From NCBI GenBank assembly GCA_900455155.1, contig UGUC01000004.1, forward strand, positions 682,001 to 746,000: a stretch of DNA of 64,000 nt, in the 5' to 3' direction. The stretch comes from Providencia stuartii. Lineage in GTDB: Bacteria > Pseudomonadota > Gammaproteobacteria > Enterobacterales > Enterobacteriaceae. This document shows positions 9,792-19,647 of the stretch, piece after piece. Within the stretch, counting starts at the first letter, position 1, and every line of letters starts with the position of its first letter. The notes under the pieces were generated by a model, which saw only the letters and a list, made by a program, of their open reading frames with translations, was not told the origin of the DNA and did not search any database. The position numbers were made by a program, and so were the translations under genes.

Positions 9792-9962
9792 AAGACGGTA
9801 TCCACACTTCTGAGTATTTAGATTGGTGTCGGTCGGCGAAACAATCGGCCAACAAGAACATTCAAAGGGGATTTTTATTATTACGCTACGCCCCTTTAAA
9901 ATCGTAGCATTTTACAGGCATTTGCCTTTAGTAAATCGGCACTTAAGCCGTTTGGTATTCAG
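9792..9962 (-). other. dnaG-rpoD intercistronic spacer with a weak hairpin
   Basis: 171 bases. AAAGGGG (9864-9870) can pair with CCCCTTT (9891-9897) over a 20-base loop, without a U-tract. In E. coli this spacer carries an RNA-processing site; the hairpin could play that part, but that is an inference. Confidence 0.35.
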
Positions 9963-11708
9963 TTATGTCTTCACACGTGAAAGCGTGATTAGGCGGACTT
10001 CTGCGCGCTCTTCTGGGGTCAGCCCTTCAGTTCGTTCTTTGGCTATCAAGTAGTCAAAACGCTCGTCAAGCGCGCTATTAAATAGATGGTTTAAAGCATC
10101 TTTAAATGTCTTTTCCGCTATCTCCTCTATTTCTATATCGTTCCAAGTTGCCAGTTTTTCAAGTTGACTCGCGAATTTATTGTCACGATACAGCTCAAGC
10201 AACTGCCCAGTCGTCATACCAGGGGTGGAACGGCAAACATCAACCAATTCCTGAAATAGAGAAAGCCCCGGCATTTGGATATGGGCTATTCCCTCTAGCG
10301 AGGGAACGAATTCCGAAAAACTCGGATTCTGTACCAACAACGCGATTAAAATACGCATTGTGGTTGGTTTTAATTTCGGTGCTTGGTAATTTACCGGTTC
10401 TGCATTCTCTCTATCAATCATAGCAAGAACCTGAGAAATATCCGGTATACCAATAAAATTTCCTAGCTCTTGAGCCATATATAGGCGCAATGTTTCACCA
10501 GGTATTTGTTTTATCAAAGGGATGGCGAGCTTACTAAATTTTGCTCGTCCTTCCTGTGTTTTTAAGTCAACTTGTGGCACGAGTGAATCAAATAGAAATG
10601 ACGATAATGTTTGTGCGTCATTCATTCGTAATTCAAATGCTTCTTTACCTTCTTTGCGAACTAAAGAATCAGGGTCTTCGCCATCAGGTAAAAACATAAA
10701 CCGTAATTGACGACCGTCGGTCAAATAGGGCAATGCATTTTCAAGGGCTCGCCAAGCTGCCTCTCTCCCAGCACGGTCGCCGTCATAACAGCAAATAACC
10801 GTATCTGTTGAACGATAGAGCAACTGAATATGTTCAGAGGTTGTTGAGGTTCCAAGTGAGGCAACCGCATAACGGATACCGTATTGTGCCAATGCAACAA
10901 CGTCCATATAGCCTTCAACAACCAGTAATTTATCAAGTTCACTGTTGTGTTGCGTTGCTTCATAGAGGCCAAATAGCTGCCGGCCTTTATGGAAAATATC
11001 GGTTTCCGGTGAGTTTAGGTATTTCGGTAATGCGTCACCTAAAACACGCCCACCAAAAGCGATAACACGCCCACGACGATCTCGAATGGGGAACATTACC
11101 CGTTCCCTGAAACGGTCATAGGTACGGCCACTATCATTCGTCACTAACATACCTGCATCATCAAGCTGTTTGCGACTTTCTGGGTTTACGGCAAATTTTT
11201 TGAGCAGGTTGTCCCATCCGACAGGGGCAAAACCTATCGAGAAATGCTCAATAACGTCAGCCGATAAACCACGTTGGCTTAAATAATCTTTGGCTTTACT
11301 TGCCGATGGATGATTTAAGGCAGCGTGGTAAAAATGGTTTATTTTCTCCATCAACTGATACAGATTTTGCCGTTGATGAAGTTCAATTTGGCTTGTGCCA
11401 GTTCCCGTTTCATAAGGAACATCAAGGCCATGTAAGGCGGATAATTCTTCGATGGCTTCAACAAAATCGAGTTTGTCGTAATTCATCAAGAAATCGATCG
11501 CATTACCATGTGCACCACAGCCAAAGCAGTAATAAAACTGCCTTTCACTGTTCACCGTGAAAGATGGTGTTTTTTCGTTATGGAACGGACAGCACGCGTG
11601 ATGATTTTTACCCTGTTTCTTTAACGGGACTTTTGCATCGACTAAATCGATGATGTCGGTTCTCGCTAACAAATCATTGATAAATGAACGCGGGATTCGT
11701 CCAGCCAT
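9963..11708 (-). CDS. dnaG: DNA primase DnaG
   Basis: Makes RNA primers for lagging-strand and initiation synthesis together with DnaB helicase. 581 residues, the same length as E. coli DnaG. The CHC2 zinc ribbon is visible as Cys40, His43, Cys61 and Cys64 (CCPFHNEKTPSF...YYCFGCG). The RNAP basic motif (YDRFRERVMFPIRDRRGRV) and the TOPRIM core (LLVVEGYMDVVAL, then CCYDGDRAGREAA) follow. The C-terminal helicase-binding domain is present. Intact, between rpsU and rpoD in the macromolecular-synthesis operon. Confidence 0.97.
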   Translation of the reverse strand: MAGRIPRSFINDLLARTDIIDLVDAKVPLKKQGKNHHACCPFHNEKTPSFTVNSERQFYYCFGCGAHGNAIDFLMNYDKLDFVEAIEELSALHGLDVPYETGTGTSQIELHQRQNLYQLMEKINHFYHAALNHPSASKAKDYLSQRGLSADVIEHFSIGFAPVGWDNLLKKFAVNPESRKQLDDAGMLVTNDSGRTYDRFRERVMFPIRDRRGRVIAFGGRVLGDALPKYLNSPETDIFHKGRQLFGLYEATQHNSELDKLLVVEGYMDVVALAQYGIRYAVASLGTSTTSEHIQLLYRSTDTVICCYDGDRAGREAAWRALENALPYLTDGRQLRFMFLPDGEDPDSLVRKEGKEAFELRMNDAQTLSSFLFDSLVPQVDLKTQEGRAKFSKLAIPLIKQIPGETLRLYMAQELGNFIGIPDISQVLAMIDRENAEPVNYQAPKLKPTTMRILIALLVQNPSFSEFVPSLEGIAHIQMPGLSLFQELVDVCRSTPGMTTGQLLELYRDNKFASQLEKLATWNDIEIEEIAEKTFKDALNHLFNSALDERFDYLIAKERTEGLTPEERAEVRLITLSRVKT

Positions 11709-11742
11709 AAGCCTCTTTTCGCCTGTTGATGAACGATAATAA

Positions 11743-11769
11743 GCCGCGCTTCCCTCAGGAAAGCACGGC
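11743..11769 (-). terminator. attenuator-like hairpin between rpsU and dnaG
   Basis: GCCGTGCTT...(T)CC and GGAAGCGCGGC form an 11-pair stem with a TGAG loop (minus strand) and no long U-tract. The E. coli operon has a partial terminator at this place that lowers dnaG relative to rpsU; this hairpin is the likely counterpart. Confidence 0.55.
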
Positions 11770-11823
11770 CTTTAACTGCTTACTAATACTGCCTGTGATG
11801 ATTGCGGTGGTTACCGCGACCAA

Positions 11824-12041
<218 letters not shown>

Positions 12042-12182
12042 GTGCCTCTCACCTCAATAGAAATCGGGTTGTTGCTGGCTTTATTCCACCAGCCGTCATT
12101 TAAAATGGTGCGGAATTTTTACTTCAATGAGTACGGGTTTGTAAAGTGCCGTATAAAATTGAAACACACAAGATTACCATTT

Positions 12183-12210
12183 CGTTGTTTTTTTGATGAA
12201 AAAAACAACG
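12183..12210. repeat. perfect 12-bp inverted repeat in the rpsU/tsaD divergent promoter region
   Basis: CGTTGTTTTTTT and AAAAAAACAACG flank a GATG loop. It lies in the 327-base spacer between two divergent genes and could end stray transcription in either direction or act as a boundary element. No other gene is visible in the spacer (12042-12368). Confidence 0.6.
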
Positions 12211-12368
12211 AGTTTAGGTAATAATGAAAATTAGCCACACGAAATTTATTACAGGGCACTGATTATAGACTATACAACAGGAAAAGTCAGCCTTTTGGCA
12301 TCATAAATTATACGATAGCCTGAATTTAATGATAGACTTTGGCTCATGCAACAAACAAGGGTAGTGCA

Positions 12369-13398
12369 ATGCGCGTTTTAGGTATCGAAACATCCTGCGA
12401 TGAAACCGGGATCGCAATCTACGATGATAAGGCCGGTCTATTAGCTAATCAATTATATAGCCAAATAAAAGTTCATGCTGACTACGGTGGCGTGGTTCCT
12501 GAATTGGCCTCTCGCGATCATATTCGCAAAACGGTTCCACTCATTCAGGCCGCGCTTAAACAAGCCAATCTTACGAGTGCCGATATTGATGCGGTCGCTT
12601 ATACAGCGGGGCCGGGGCTTGTAGGCGCTTTAATGGTTGGTGCCACCGTGGGACGTTCGCTAGCCTTTGCATGGGGCGTTCCTGCTGTTGCTGTTCATCA
12701 TATGGAAGGGCACTTACTAGCACCGATGCTGGAGGAAAAAAGCCCTGAGTTTCCATTCGTTGCCTTATTAGTGTCAGGGGGACATACCCAGCTAATTAGT
12801 GTGACTGGTATTGGTGAATATGAATTACTCGGTGAGTCTATTGATGATGCCGCGGGTGAAGCATTTGATAAAACAGCAAAAACTACTCGGGTTAGATTAT
12901 CCGGGTGGTCCAGTGTTATCGCGTATGGCACAACAAGGCACAGAAGGTCGTTTTGTTTTTCCTCGACCAATGACCGACCGACCAGGGCTTGATTTTAGCT
13001 TTTCAGGGCTGAAAACCTTTGCCGCTAATACCATTCGGGAAAATGCGGATGATGAGCAAACTCGCGCAGATATTGCACGCGCTTTCGAAGATGCCGTAGT
13101 GGATACATTAGCCATAAAATGCAAGCGTGCACTTGAACAAACCGGTTTTAAACGCCTAGTTATGGCGGGGGGAGTGAGTGCCAATCGTACACTACGCGCT
13201 AAAATGGAAGAGGTGCTAAAGCAGCGTGGGGGGGAGGTGTTTTATGCACGCCCAGAGTTCTGTACTGATAATGGTGCGATGATTGCATTAGCGGGGCTGA
13301 TCCGCTTAAAAGGCGGCGCGACAACAGGCTTAGGCGTTACAGTGCGCCCGCGTTGGCCATTAGCGGAGCTTCCACCATTAGTCGAAACTCGCGAATAG
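12369..13398 (+). CDS. tsaD: tRNA N6-threonylcarbamoyladenosine transferase TsaD, apparent frameshift
   Basis: Transfers threonylcarbamoyl to A37 of ANN-decoding tRNAs, with TsaB and TsaE. Starts [14 protein letters not shown] at the ATG 12369 (site AAGGG upstream); a TTG at 12339 is in frame but not supported. Metal ligands His111 and His115 are seen in 'VHHMEGHLL', and an ATP-binding 'VSGGHTQL' follows. The frame breaks in the A5 run 12878-12882; removing one A restores [15 protein letters not shown] and gives 342 residues (337 in E. coli). Essential gene, so the shift is presumably a sequence error. Divergent from rpsU. Confidence 0.96.
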
Positions 13399-13411
13399 TA
13401 TCGAAAGTGTG

Positions 13412-13454
13412 ATTAGCGCGGCGGCCCATTTATTGTCAATTGAGTCGCCGCTAA
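13412..13454. terminator. weak hairpin after tsaD
   Basis: ATTAGCGCGGCG (13412-13423) pairs with CGCCGCTAAT (13446-13455) with a two-base bulge across a 22-base loop. It sits between convergent tsaD and aer. Confidence 0.35.
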
Positions 13455-13504
13455 TTTATTGTCTCCCGATATCTCGTTTTCTTTTTTAGATCCAGAAACG
13501 GTGA

Positions 13505-15037
13505 TTAGTGCAAAATAGTTATCGCATCATCCAATCTTATCGCATGTTTTTTGACGACCTCAGAGGCATTAGCACTTTGCTCGACTAACACGGTATTTTT
13601 CTGGGCGATGGATTCGAGTTCAAAGACGGCCTGTGTGATTTCAGTGAGTCCGGCTGCTTGTTCGGAAGTTGCGTTGCTGATATGGCTGATCAGTTGGGTG
13701 ACATCCTGTACTTGCTTGACCACTTCTTGCAATGTATCTCCCGTGGTGTGTACGTGCAATTTGCCTGAATGTACTTTGTTTTCACAGTCATCAATAAGGT
13801 CACGAATATCGTTTACGGCGCTCGCACTTCGGCTGGCAAGGCTACGCACTTCATCTGCAACAACCGCAAAACCTTTTCCTTGCTCTCCTGCTCGAGCTGC
13901 TTCAACAGCGGCATTAAGGGCCAATATATTGGTTTGAAAAGCGATCGTTTTAATCACATCGGTAATAGCGTTGATTTTATTCGTACTGTGAACAATTTCA
14001 TCCATGGTTTGGACAACATTTTTCATGGCTTCCGCGGCATGAATTGCGGTTTCACTTGTCTGACTAGAGAGTTTATCCGCCTGTATTGTATTATCTGCGT
14101 TCATTTGTACGGACACTGACATTTGATTCATCGCCGCTACCGTTTGTTGCACATAGCCCACTGTTTTTTGGGTATGCTGTTCTAGTTCATCACAATCGTT
14201 AACTAATAGTTCACTCTCGTTGTGCACATTACTGATTTGGTAAGACACGTCGTTGGTTAACCACCGGCACACTAATCCGAGTTGACCAATAGATCGTAAT
14301 ATCATCCCAATTTCATCAACACGATGAAGATGGCTGATACTGTGGCGCTCGCCTCTTGCCACATCAAGGGCTTGTCTAGCAACATTTTCGATAGGCTTCG
14401 CCACCATACGTTCAAGTAAAACGTTGCTAGCGGATAAGGTGATTAAGGTGAGAACGGTTGCGTGAAGAAAAGACAAGCCTTGTAGGCCCGAGAGTGCAGC
14501 AACGCTTATCCAACCCGTAAATAATAGGATCATCAGTAATCGAATACGCCAACGTATCGACAGCGCAGGGTATTGTCCAAACCAGAGCTTTGCTAACACG
14601 AGGCCTTTATGTAATTTATGAGGGGGGCGCCCTTGGTTTAATGCCCGATAGAGCGGCTCAGCACTGGCGATTTCTTCTCGTGAGGCTTTTGTTCGAATCG
14701 ACATATAACCCGTGATAACACCTTCTCTCATCATTGGGCAAATATTGGCTCTAACCCAATAGTGATCACCGTTTTTACGGCGATTTTTTACAATACCAGT
14801 CCATGGCTCCCCCTTTTTTAAGGTACTCCACATGTCCGCAAAGGCTGCTTTAGGCATATCAGGGTGGCGAATGATGTTATGAGGTTGGTTCATCAGTTCC
14901 AAGAGTGAATAACCACTTACTTTAATAAAGTCATCGTTTGCGTGAGTGATATTGCCATCCAAATCACTCGTGGTCATCAGTGTGGTATCGTCTTCTAATT
15001 GATATTCGTTTTGTGTAATAAAGGGAATGCTCGTCAT
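13505..15037 (-). CDS. aer: aerotaxis receptor Aer (PAS-MCP)
   Basis: Membrane chemoreceptor that senses redox or oxygen through FAD in an N-terminal PAS domain and signals to CheA/CheW. 510 residues (E. coli Aer 506). PAS features: ANDDFIKVSGYSLLEL, NIIRHPDMPKAAFADMW and NGDHYWVRANICP (about 30-115). Hydrophobic anchor at about 165-210, HAMP-like segment, then the highly conserved methyl-accepting signalling hairpin (VIKTIAFQTNILALNAAVEA...KGFAVVADEVR). Aer also neighbours the rpoD/tsaD region in E. coli, which supports the assignment. Intact. Confidence 0.92.
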   Translation of the reverse strand: MTSIPFITQNEYQLEDDTTLMTTSDLDGNITHANDDFIKVSGYSLLELMNQPHNIIRHPDMPKAAFADMWSTLKKGEPWTGIVKNRRKNGDHYWVRANICPMMREGVITGYMSIRTKASREEIASAEPLYRALNQGRPPHKLHKGLVLAKLWFGQYPALSIRWRIRLLMILLFTGWISVAALSGLQGLSFLHATVLTLITLSASNVLLERMVAKPIENVARQALDVARGERHSISHLHRVDEIGMILRSIGQLGLVCRWLTNDVSYQISNVHNESELLVNDCDELEQHTQKTVGYVQQTVAAMNQMSVSVQMNADNTIQADKLSSQTSETAIHAAEAMKNVVQTMDEIVHSTNKINAITDVIKTIAFQTNILALNAAVEAARAGEQGKGFAVVADEVRSLASRSASAVNDIRDLIDDCENKVHSGKLHVHTTGDTLQEVVKQVQDVTQLISHISNATSEQAAGLTEITQAVFELESIAQKNTVLVEQSANASEVVKKHAIRLDDAITILH

Positions 15038-15204
15038 AAATACACCATTATAATTGTTGAGTTTCTCAATGGTATATTTCGACTTATTTCAAATTATCAT
15101 TAGGCATTATTTATAATAATTTGATGTTTATCTGATTTTTACCCGCAATATCACTTAAGTTTGGTACAGAGTTTGGATAGGAGTAGGTCAATTATGTTGA
15201 AAGC

Positions 15205-15231
15205 ATAAAAAAGGCTGTTATGACAGCCTCT
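15205..15231 (-). terminator. rho-independent terminator of plsY
   Basis: Minus strand GAGGCTGT-CATA-ACAGCCTTTTTT: seven to eight base pairs and a clear U-tract, six bases past the plsY stop. Confidence 0.8.
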
Positions 15232-15236
15232 TAATA

Positions 15237-15893
15237 TTAATCTTCTTGTTCCTGCTCTTTTGCTTCTTGAGCGATTTCTTTCGGGGTTTTTTGTTTCTTA
15301 TTTTTGAGCTTTTGCCAAATACGGCTTTCTTGCCCGCGCCATAAACGTTGAATATTACCATGATGGCGCACTAAGACGAGGCAGGAGAGCATCGCCACAG
15401 GGAAGGTGAACTCGGGCTTAAACCACCAAACATAGAATGGGGCAAGTAGTGCACCGATAATGGCACCTAATGAAGAGTAGCCGCTAAGAAGTACCGTGAG
15501 TAACCAAGTGCCCGCAATTAAGCCAGAAAGATCCCAGCCGATAGCGGCGATAGAGCCAAATGCCGTTGCGACACCTTTCCCGCCTTTAAAACGGAAGAAA
15601 ACGGGGTAAATATGTCCCAGACAAGCTGCAATCGCGACAAAGCCAAGATAGAATGGAGGAACTTTTAGATAATAAGCCAACCAAACCGGGATCATCCCCT
15701 TTAGGACGTCACAAATGAGCACTGCGGCTGCGGCTAATTTACCGCCGACGCGCAAGACGTTGGTTGCTCCAGGGTTACCTGAGCCGTGTTGACGAGGGTC
15801 GGGCAATCTTGCCAATCGGCAGATCAGTATAGCACTTGAAACTGAGCCACAAAGGTAGGCAAAGATTATCATGCCAAGCGCGGTTGCACTCAT
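15237..15893 (-). CDS. plsY: acyl-phosphate:glycerol-3-phosphate acyltransferase PlsY
   Basis: Inner-membrane enzyme that acylates glycerol-3-phosphate from acyl-phosphate, the first step of phospholipid synthesis. 218 residues from [11 protein letters not shown]. Family motifs: '[12 protein letters not shown]' (motif 1), [14 protein letters not shown] (motif 2) and a set of five or more hydrophobic helices. An in-frame upstream start at 15929 would add an unlikely N-terminus, so I use 15893. A Lys/Glu-rich C-terminal tail (about 20 residues) is longer than in E. coli (205 residues). Divergent from folB, as in E. coli. Confidence 0.93.
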   Translation of the reverse strand: MSATALGMIIFAYLCGSVSSAILICRLARLPDPRQHGSGNPGATNVLRVGGKLAAAAVLICDVLKGMIPVWLAYYLKVPPFYLGFVAIAACLGHIYPVFFRFKGGKGVATAFGSIAAIGWDLSGLIAGTWLLTVLLSGYSSLGAIIGALLAPFYVWWFKPEFTFPVAMLSCLVLVRHHGNIQRLWRGQESRIWQKLKNKKQKTPKEIAQEAKEQEQED

Positions 15894-16007
15894 AGCAAAC
15901 TCCAAAACAGTTGGGGTATATATACACAATTTATTTCACTCATTGGATAATACGCATATTTTCCATGAAGTGGTATCAATTCAGCACATAAACGAGAAAA
16001 TGACGTG

Positions 16008-16367
16008 ATGGATATCGTATTTATTGAACAATTATCAGTCATCACCACCATTGGTGTATATGACTGGGAACAAAAAATTGAGCAGAAACTCGTGCTCGAT
16101 ATCGAAATGGGATGGGATAACAAACGAGCATCAAGGAGCGATAATGTCACCGATTGTCTCGATTACGCGCAAATTAGCCAAGCCATTATGGATCATGTCA
16201 GTAAAAACAAATTTGGCTTAGTAGAACGTGTCGCGGAAGAAGTCGCTCAACTTCTATTAGGTCATTTTTGTTGCCCTTGGGTACGCATTAAAGTTGCTAA
16301 GCCAGGCGCAGTTGTGCGGGCGAAAAGTGTGGGTGTTATTATTGAAAGAGGCACTAGACCCGCTTAA
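16008..16367 (+). CDS. folB: dihydroneopterin aldolase FolB
   Basis: Converts dihydroneopterin to 6-hydroxymethyl-dihydropterin in folate synthesis. 119 residues from the ATG at 16008 (MDIVFIEQLSVITTIGVYDW); a GTG directly before is in frame but less likely. Strong similarity to E. coli FolB: EQKLVLDIEMGWDN, CLDYAQIS, GLVERVAEEVAQLLL and KPGAVVRAKSVGVIIER, including the usual conserved Lys near the C-terminus. Stands alone, divergent from plsY and convergent with cca. Confidence 0.95.
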   Translation: MDIVFIEQLSVITTIGVYDWEQKIEQKLVLDIEMGWDNKRASRSDNVTDCLDYAQISQAIMDHVSKNKFGLVERVAEEVAQLLLGHFCCPWVRIKVAKPGAVVRAKSVGVIIERGTRPA

Positions 16368-16371
16368 AACT

Positions 16372-16409
16372 GAAAAGAAAGATAGGGCGGTGTATCGCCG
16401 CCAACTATC
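16372..16409 (-). terminator. terminator of the ygiM-cca operon
   Basis: GATAG/CTATC and GGCGG/CCGCC arms (16381-16409) form an interrupted stem. On the minus strand it is followed by TTTCTTTT, three bases past the cca stop. It may also block readthrough from folB. Confidence 0.55.
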
Positions 16410-16411
16410 GG

Positions 16412-17657
16412 TTAGGCATTAATAGGTAACAGTGTTTGCTGTTGCCGCCACTGTTCAATCTGTTCAATGCGTTGGCGAGTCAGCTCTTCTCGGATTTTGG
16501 GACCTTGAAACCCTTGCTCAACAATAGGCTTAACGCTAACCGTTTGGGCAACATGAAAAGCTTGGCGAAAAAACTCCGCTTGTGGATACGCTTGCTGTTC
16601 AAAGCCAGCGCGACCACGCGCATCAGCTTCACTAATCACCCCCAATTGGGCTATTCGCTCAGGTTTACGCCAACTGTCTAATCCATCAAATAATTGAACC
16701 AGCTCTTTGGGCTGTTAATCGATTTATGACATGAATTTTATCATGGAAACGAGCGGTTAGGCGTGCAAGCTCCCTCGCGCTATTAGGAATTTTTAAGCGA
16801 TCACACAAGTTATCGATTAGGGCAACACCAGCTTCGCCATGATGAGGATGGCTAGGCCAGATAGTTTTGGGAGTGAGTGCCTTACCGACATCGTGGCACA
16901 GTGCAGAGAAGCGAATATCAACATCAGTGGAAAGTTGGGCGGCCATACGTAACACCATTAGGGTGTGTATCCCCGTATCAATTTCTGGGTGCCATTTGGC
17001 AGGAGCTGGCACGCCAAACAAATTATCGATTTCGGGAAATAGCACGGCAAGGGCCCCACATTGACGGAGTACCTCAAAGTAGACCTGCGGTGATTTGGAC
17101 TTCAAGGCTTTTTCGGTTTCTGCCCAAACACGTTCAGCGGTTAGATGAGTAAGTTCACCAGATGCCGTCATGGTTTGCATTAACGATAGGGTTTCGGGGG
17201 CAATATGAAAACCTTGTTCAGCGTAACGAGCGGCAAAACGCGCTACGCGTAAAACGCGTAGTGGATCCTCAGCAAATGCCTCAGACACATGACGTAAGAC
17301 TCTCGCCTTTAAGTCATCGACCCCATTATAGGGATCGGTCAACTGTCCTTGGTCATCTTTAGCGATGGCATTGATAGTGAGATCACGGCGTAGAAGATCA
17401 TCTTCAATGGTCACGTCTGGGGCGGAATAGCAACTGAATCCAGTATACCCTGCGCCTGTTTTGCGCTCAGTTCTTGCTAGAGCGTACTCTTCATGGGTTT
17501 GAGGGTGAAGAAATACCGGGAAGTCTTTCCCCACTTGCTGGAAACCTTGGGCCAACATCGTTTCAGGTGTTGACCCTACCACCACATAGTCTCTATCTGA
17601 GACCGGAAGGCCAAGCAGTTCATCTCGTACCGCTCCACCGACCAGATATACTTTCAT
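16412..17657 (-). CDS. cca: CCA tRNA nucleotidyltransferase (multifunctional), apparent frameshift
   Basis: Adds or repairs the 3' CCA end of tRNAs; gammaproteobacterial enzymes also have an HD phosphohydrolase domain. [17 protein letters not shown], then the catalytic DxD in 'SDRDYVVVG' (about 20-28), [22 protein letters not shown] and the HD motif '[13 protein letters not shown]'. The frame fails near 16709-16714, where one extra base separates INRLT from [14 protein letters not shown]. Repaired length about 414 residues (412 in E. coli). Starts about 10 bases after the ygiM stop; the same gene pair occurs in E. coli. Confidence 0.94.
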
Positions 17658-17666
17658 CATTAATTT

Positions 17667-18284
17667 TTAGCTCATCCAACGATCATTACGTTTTTTACGG
17701 CGCGGAATAATATGCGGCAGGATCAGACCAAAAATAAGCCCAGCCCCCGCAACACCACCACCATACATAAACCATTGTAATATGAGTTCACGACGACGGT
17801 CATCAAGGTTAACTTCCGCAATTTCTAATTTCTTGCCAGACTTAATAAGCTCATTTTTCAATTTTTCATTTTCGGCTTTCAATTGGTTGACGATTTTATC
17901 GTTATCGGCAACGCGCTGTTGCATATCCGCCGTGCGTGTATTCCACGTATTATCAATATTTTCGAGTTGCTGACGTAATTTTTGATTTTCGGCTTCTAAC
18001 TCAGGAATACGTATTTTCATACTCGGTGTGTCACTGAGTTGGTTTTCTGGAAGCCATACTGTACGCCCACGTTCGTCTTTGACTTGAGCGAAATTACCAT
18101 CCGTTGAGATAAGCTCAACACTTTCACCCGCATTGAGTGTGCCAACAATCCGATATTTTGTTCCTGGCCCACTATGCACATAAGTTGATAAGTCATCAGA
18201 AATATAACGTTTTTCAGCGGCAACGGTGCTGACTGATAGGCTTAGCCCCATGATTGAAAGGAGTAATAATGGTATTTTTCGCAT
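17667..18284 (-). CDS. ygiM: YgiM-type SH3-domain membrane protein
   Basis: TIGR04211-type protein of 205 residues. Signal sequence (about 1-23, ...VSTVAA), bacterial SH3 domain at about 27-90 (RYISDDLSTYVHSGPGTKYR, LNAGESVELI), coiled coil at about 93-165, one transmembrane helix at about 172-190 and a basic tail (RRKKRNDR). Probably anchored in the inner membrane with the SH3 domain in the periplasm. Upstream of cca in one operon, as in E. coli. Its function is not well defined. Confidence 0.88.
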   Translation of the reverse strand: MRKIPLLLLSIMGLSLSVSTVAAEKRYISDDLSTYVHSGPGTKYRIVGTLNAGESVELISTDGNFAQVKDERGRTVWLPENQLSDTPSMKIRIPELEAENQKLRQQLENIDNTWNTRTADMQQRVADNDKIVNQLKAENEKLKNELIKSGKKLEIAEVNLDDRRRELILQWFMYGGGVAGAGLIFGLILPHIIPRRKKRNDRWMS

Positions 18285-18336
18285 AGTATTTACTTTCTAT
18301 TATTTATGGTGAATGAATGCGGCATATGTGTAGACA

Positions 18337-18460
18337 TACTCTAGATCATTCGAGTTGCGGCTAGACGGTGAGTGAGCGAAATAGATAGCGATGCCATTCG
18401 CGCGGATGACTTAGTCAACAAAAACTCAGCGTGTTGCGACAACTTGAAGTACGACGAGTA
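18337..18460. repeat. intergenic palindromic repeat element (ERIC/MITE-like)
   Basis: The ends TACTCTAGATCATTCGAGTTG (18337-18357) and CAACTTGAAGTACGACGAGTA (18440-18460) are imperfect inverted repeats bounding about 124 bases without a gene. The CAACTTGAAGTA end resembles short dispersed repeats I associate with Serratia, Yersinia and Providencia intergenic regions. A similar end occurs near 37856 in this window. Confidence 0.5.
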
Positions 18461-18675
18461 CAAATACTAAAGAGTTAAGTGTGCGTGTGCAAATGTAAAA
18501 CCAGAATGGGAACTATCCTAACTCACTATATAGCGTATAATTCCTTGCATTTCTTGACATAAACACCTGAAATAAATTGAGAGCATAGAATTTTTGGTTT
18601 CTTTGCGCTTTGTTTTCTCACTCGGCGCTGATTGGGGTAATATAATTGCAGAGAAATTATCAATTAAGGAAATGT

Positions 18676-19638
18676 ATGAGCCACCTAGAAGTTGAACTGA
18701 AATTGGCTGCTCAAACCACGGCAATCGAGCCAGTACGCCAATTTTTATCGACACTTTCCCACCAACATACTGAACCAAAGAAACTGACTAATATCTATTT
18801 CGACACCGAAACACGTCAACTGCGCCAATGGGATATGGGATTGCGTATTCGCGGTTGTGATGGTCGTTATGAAATGACCATTAAAACGGCAGGACAAGTG
18901 ATTGGCGGATTGCATCAACGTCCTGAATATAATGTTGATATTGATGCACCAGAGCTCAATTTACCCGCTTTTCCCGTCGAAATTTGGCCAGAAGGCACCG
19001 ATGTCCAGCAATTACAGTCACAATTACAGATCCTTTTTAGTACTAATTTTACCCGTGAAAAATGGCTAGTGACATTTGAAGACAGTGAAATCGAAATTGT
19101 TTTCGATCAGGGGGAAATTTCTGCTGGCTCCCGAGATCTTCCTATTCAAGAATTTGAATTAGAACTTAAAAAAGGTTTCGTTGCAGATGTACTGAATTTA
19201 GCGAAAAAGCTAGCCGACATTGATGGTTTGCGCCTCTCTTCCACCAGTAAAGCTGCGAGAGGCTATTCATTGATGCAAACAGCGCGCGCGCCATTGCAAC
19301 AGCCAGAAACGGTGTTTGATTATGAGCAACAGCCCATAGAACAAGCATTGATGCATATGCAGCAGCTAAGCCAACAGCATGAAGCCTATTGGCTAGCCGA
19401 TGAGGCGGGTGCCCGTGAAGGGCTTGATGTCTTTTTACGCTTTGTCCAAGCGTTTTTGGTGCATTATCGCAACTCTGCCCCCCAGTTTGTGCAGGATATT
19501 CCTTTAGAGCAGCTTCGCGCGGATCTTGCCGATGATAAACTGAGTGCAGAAACCTTTTGCTACAGCAGCCGCTGGTTAAAATGTAAATTGGCCTTCACGC
19601 AGTGGTTAATTGCCTTGAAATATACTGATATTCATTAA
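18676..19638 (+). CDS. ygiF: inorganic triphosphatase YgiF-like (CYTH-CHAD), short C-terminus
   Basis: CYTH-domain triphosphatase. The ExExK signature is at the very start (residues 5-9, EVELK), followed by IYFDTETRQLRQWDMGLRIR and MTIKTAGQ...LHQRPEYN, where Arg/Lys bind the phosphates. Residues about 215-320 are the beginning of a CHAD helical domain. Only 320 residues, against 433 in E. coli; the ORF ends 9 bases before glnE, so about 110 C-terminal residues of CHAD are absent and cannot be regained by a frameshift. The ATG 18676 has an AAGGA site; the in-frame start at 18646 is too far upstream. First gene of ygiF-glnE-hldE. Confidence 0.88.
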   Translation: MSHLEVELKLAAQTTAIEPVRQFLSTLSHQHTEPKKLTNIYFDTETRQLRQWDMGLRIRGCDGRYEMTIKTAGQVIGGLHQRPEYNVDIDAPELNLPAFPVEIWPEGTDVQQLQSQLQILFSTNFTREKWLVTFEDSEIEIVFDQGEISAGSRDLPIQEFELELKKGFVADVLNLAKKLADIDGLRLSSTSKAARGYSLMQTARAPLQQPETVFDYEQQPIEQALMHMQQLSQQHEAYWLADEAGAREGLDVFLRFVQAFLVHYRNSAPQFVQDIPLEQLRADLADDKLSAETFCYSSRWLKCKLAFTQWLIALKYTDIH

Positions 19639-19647
19639 GGTGTTGAT

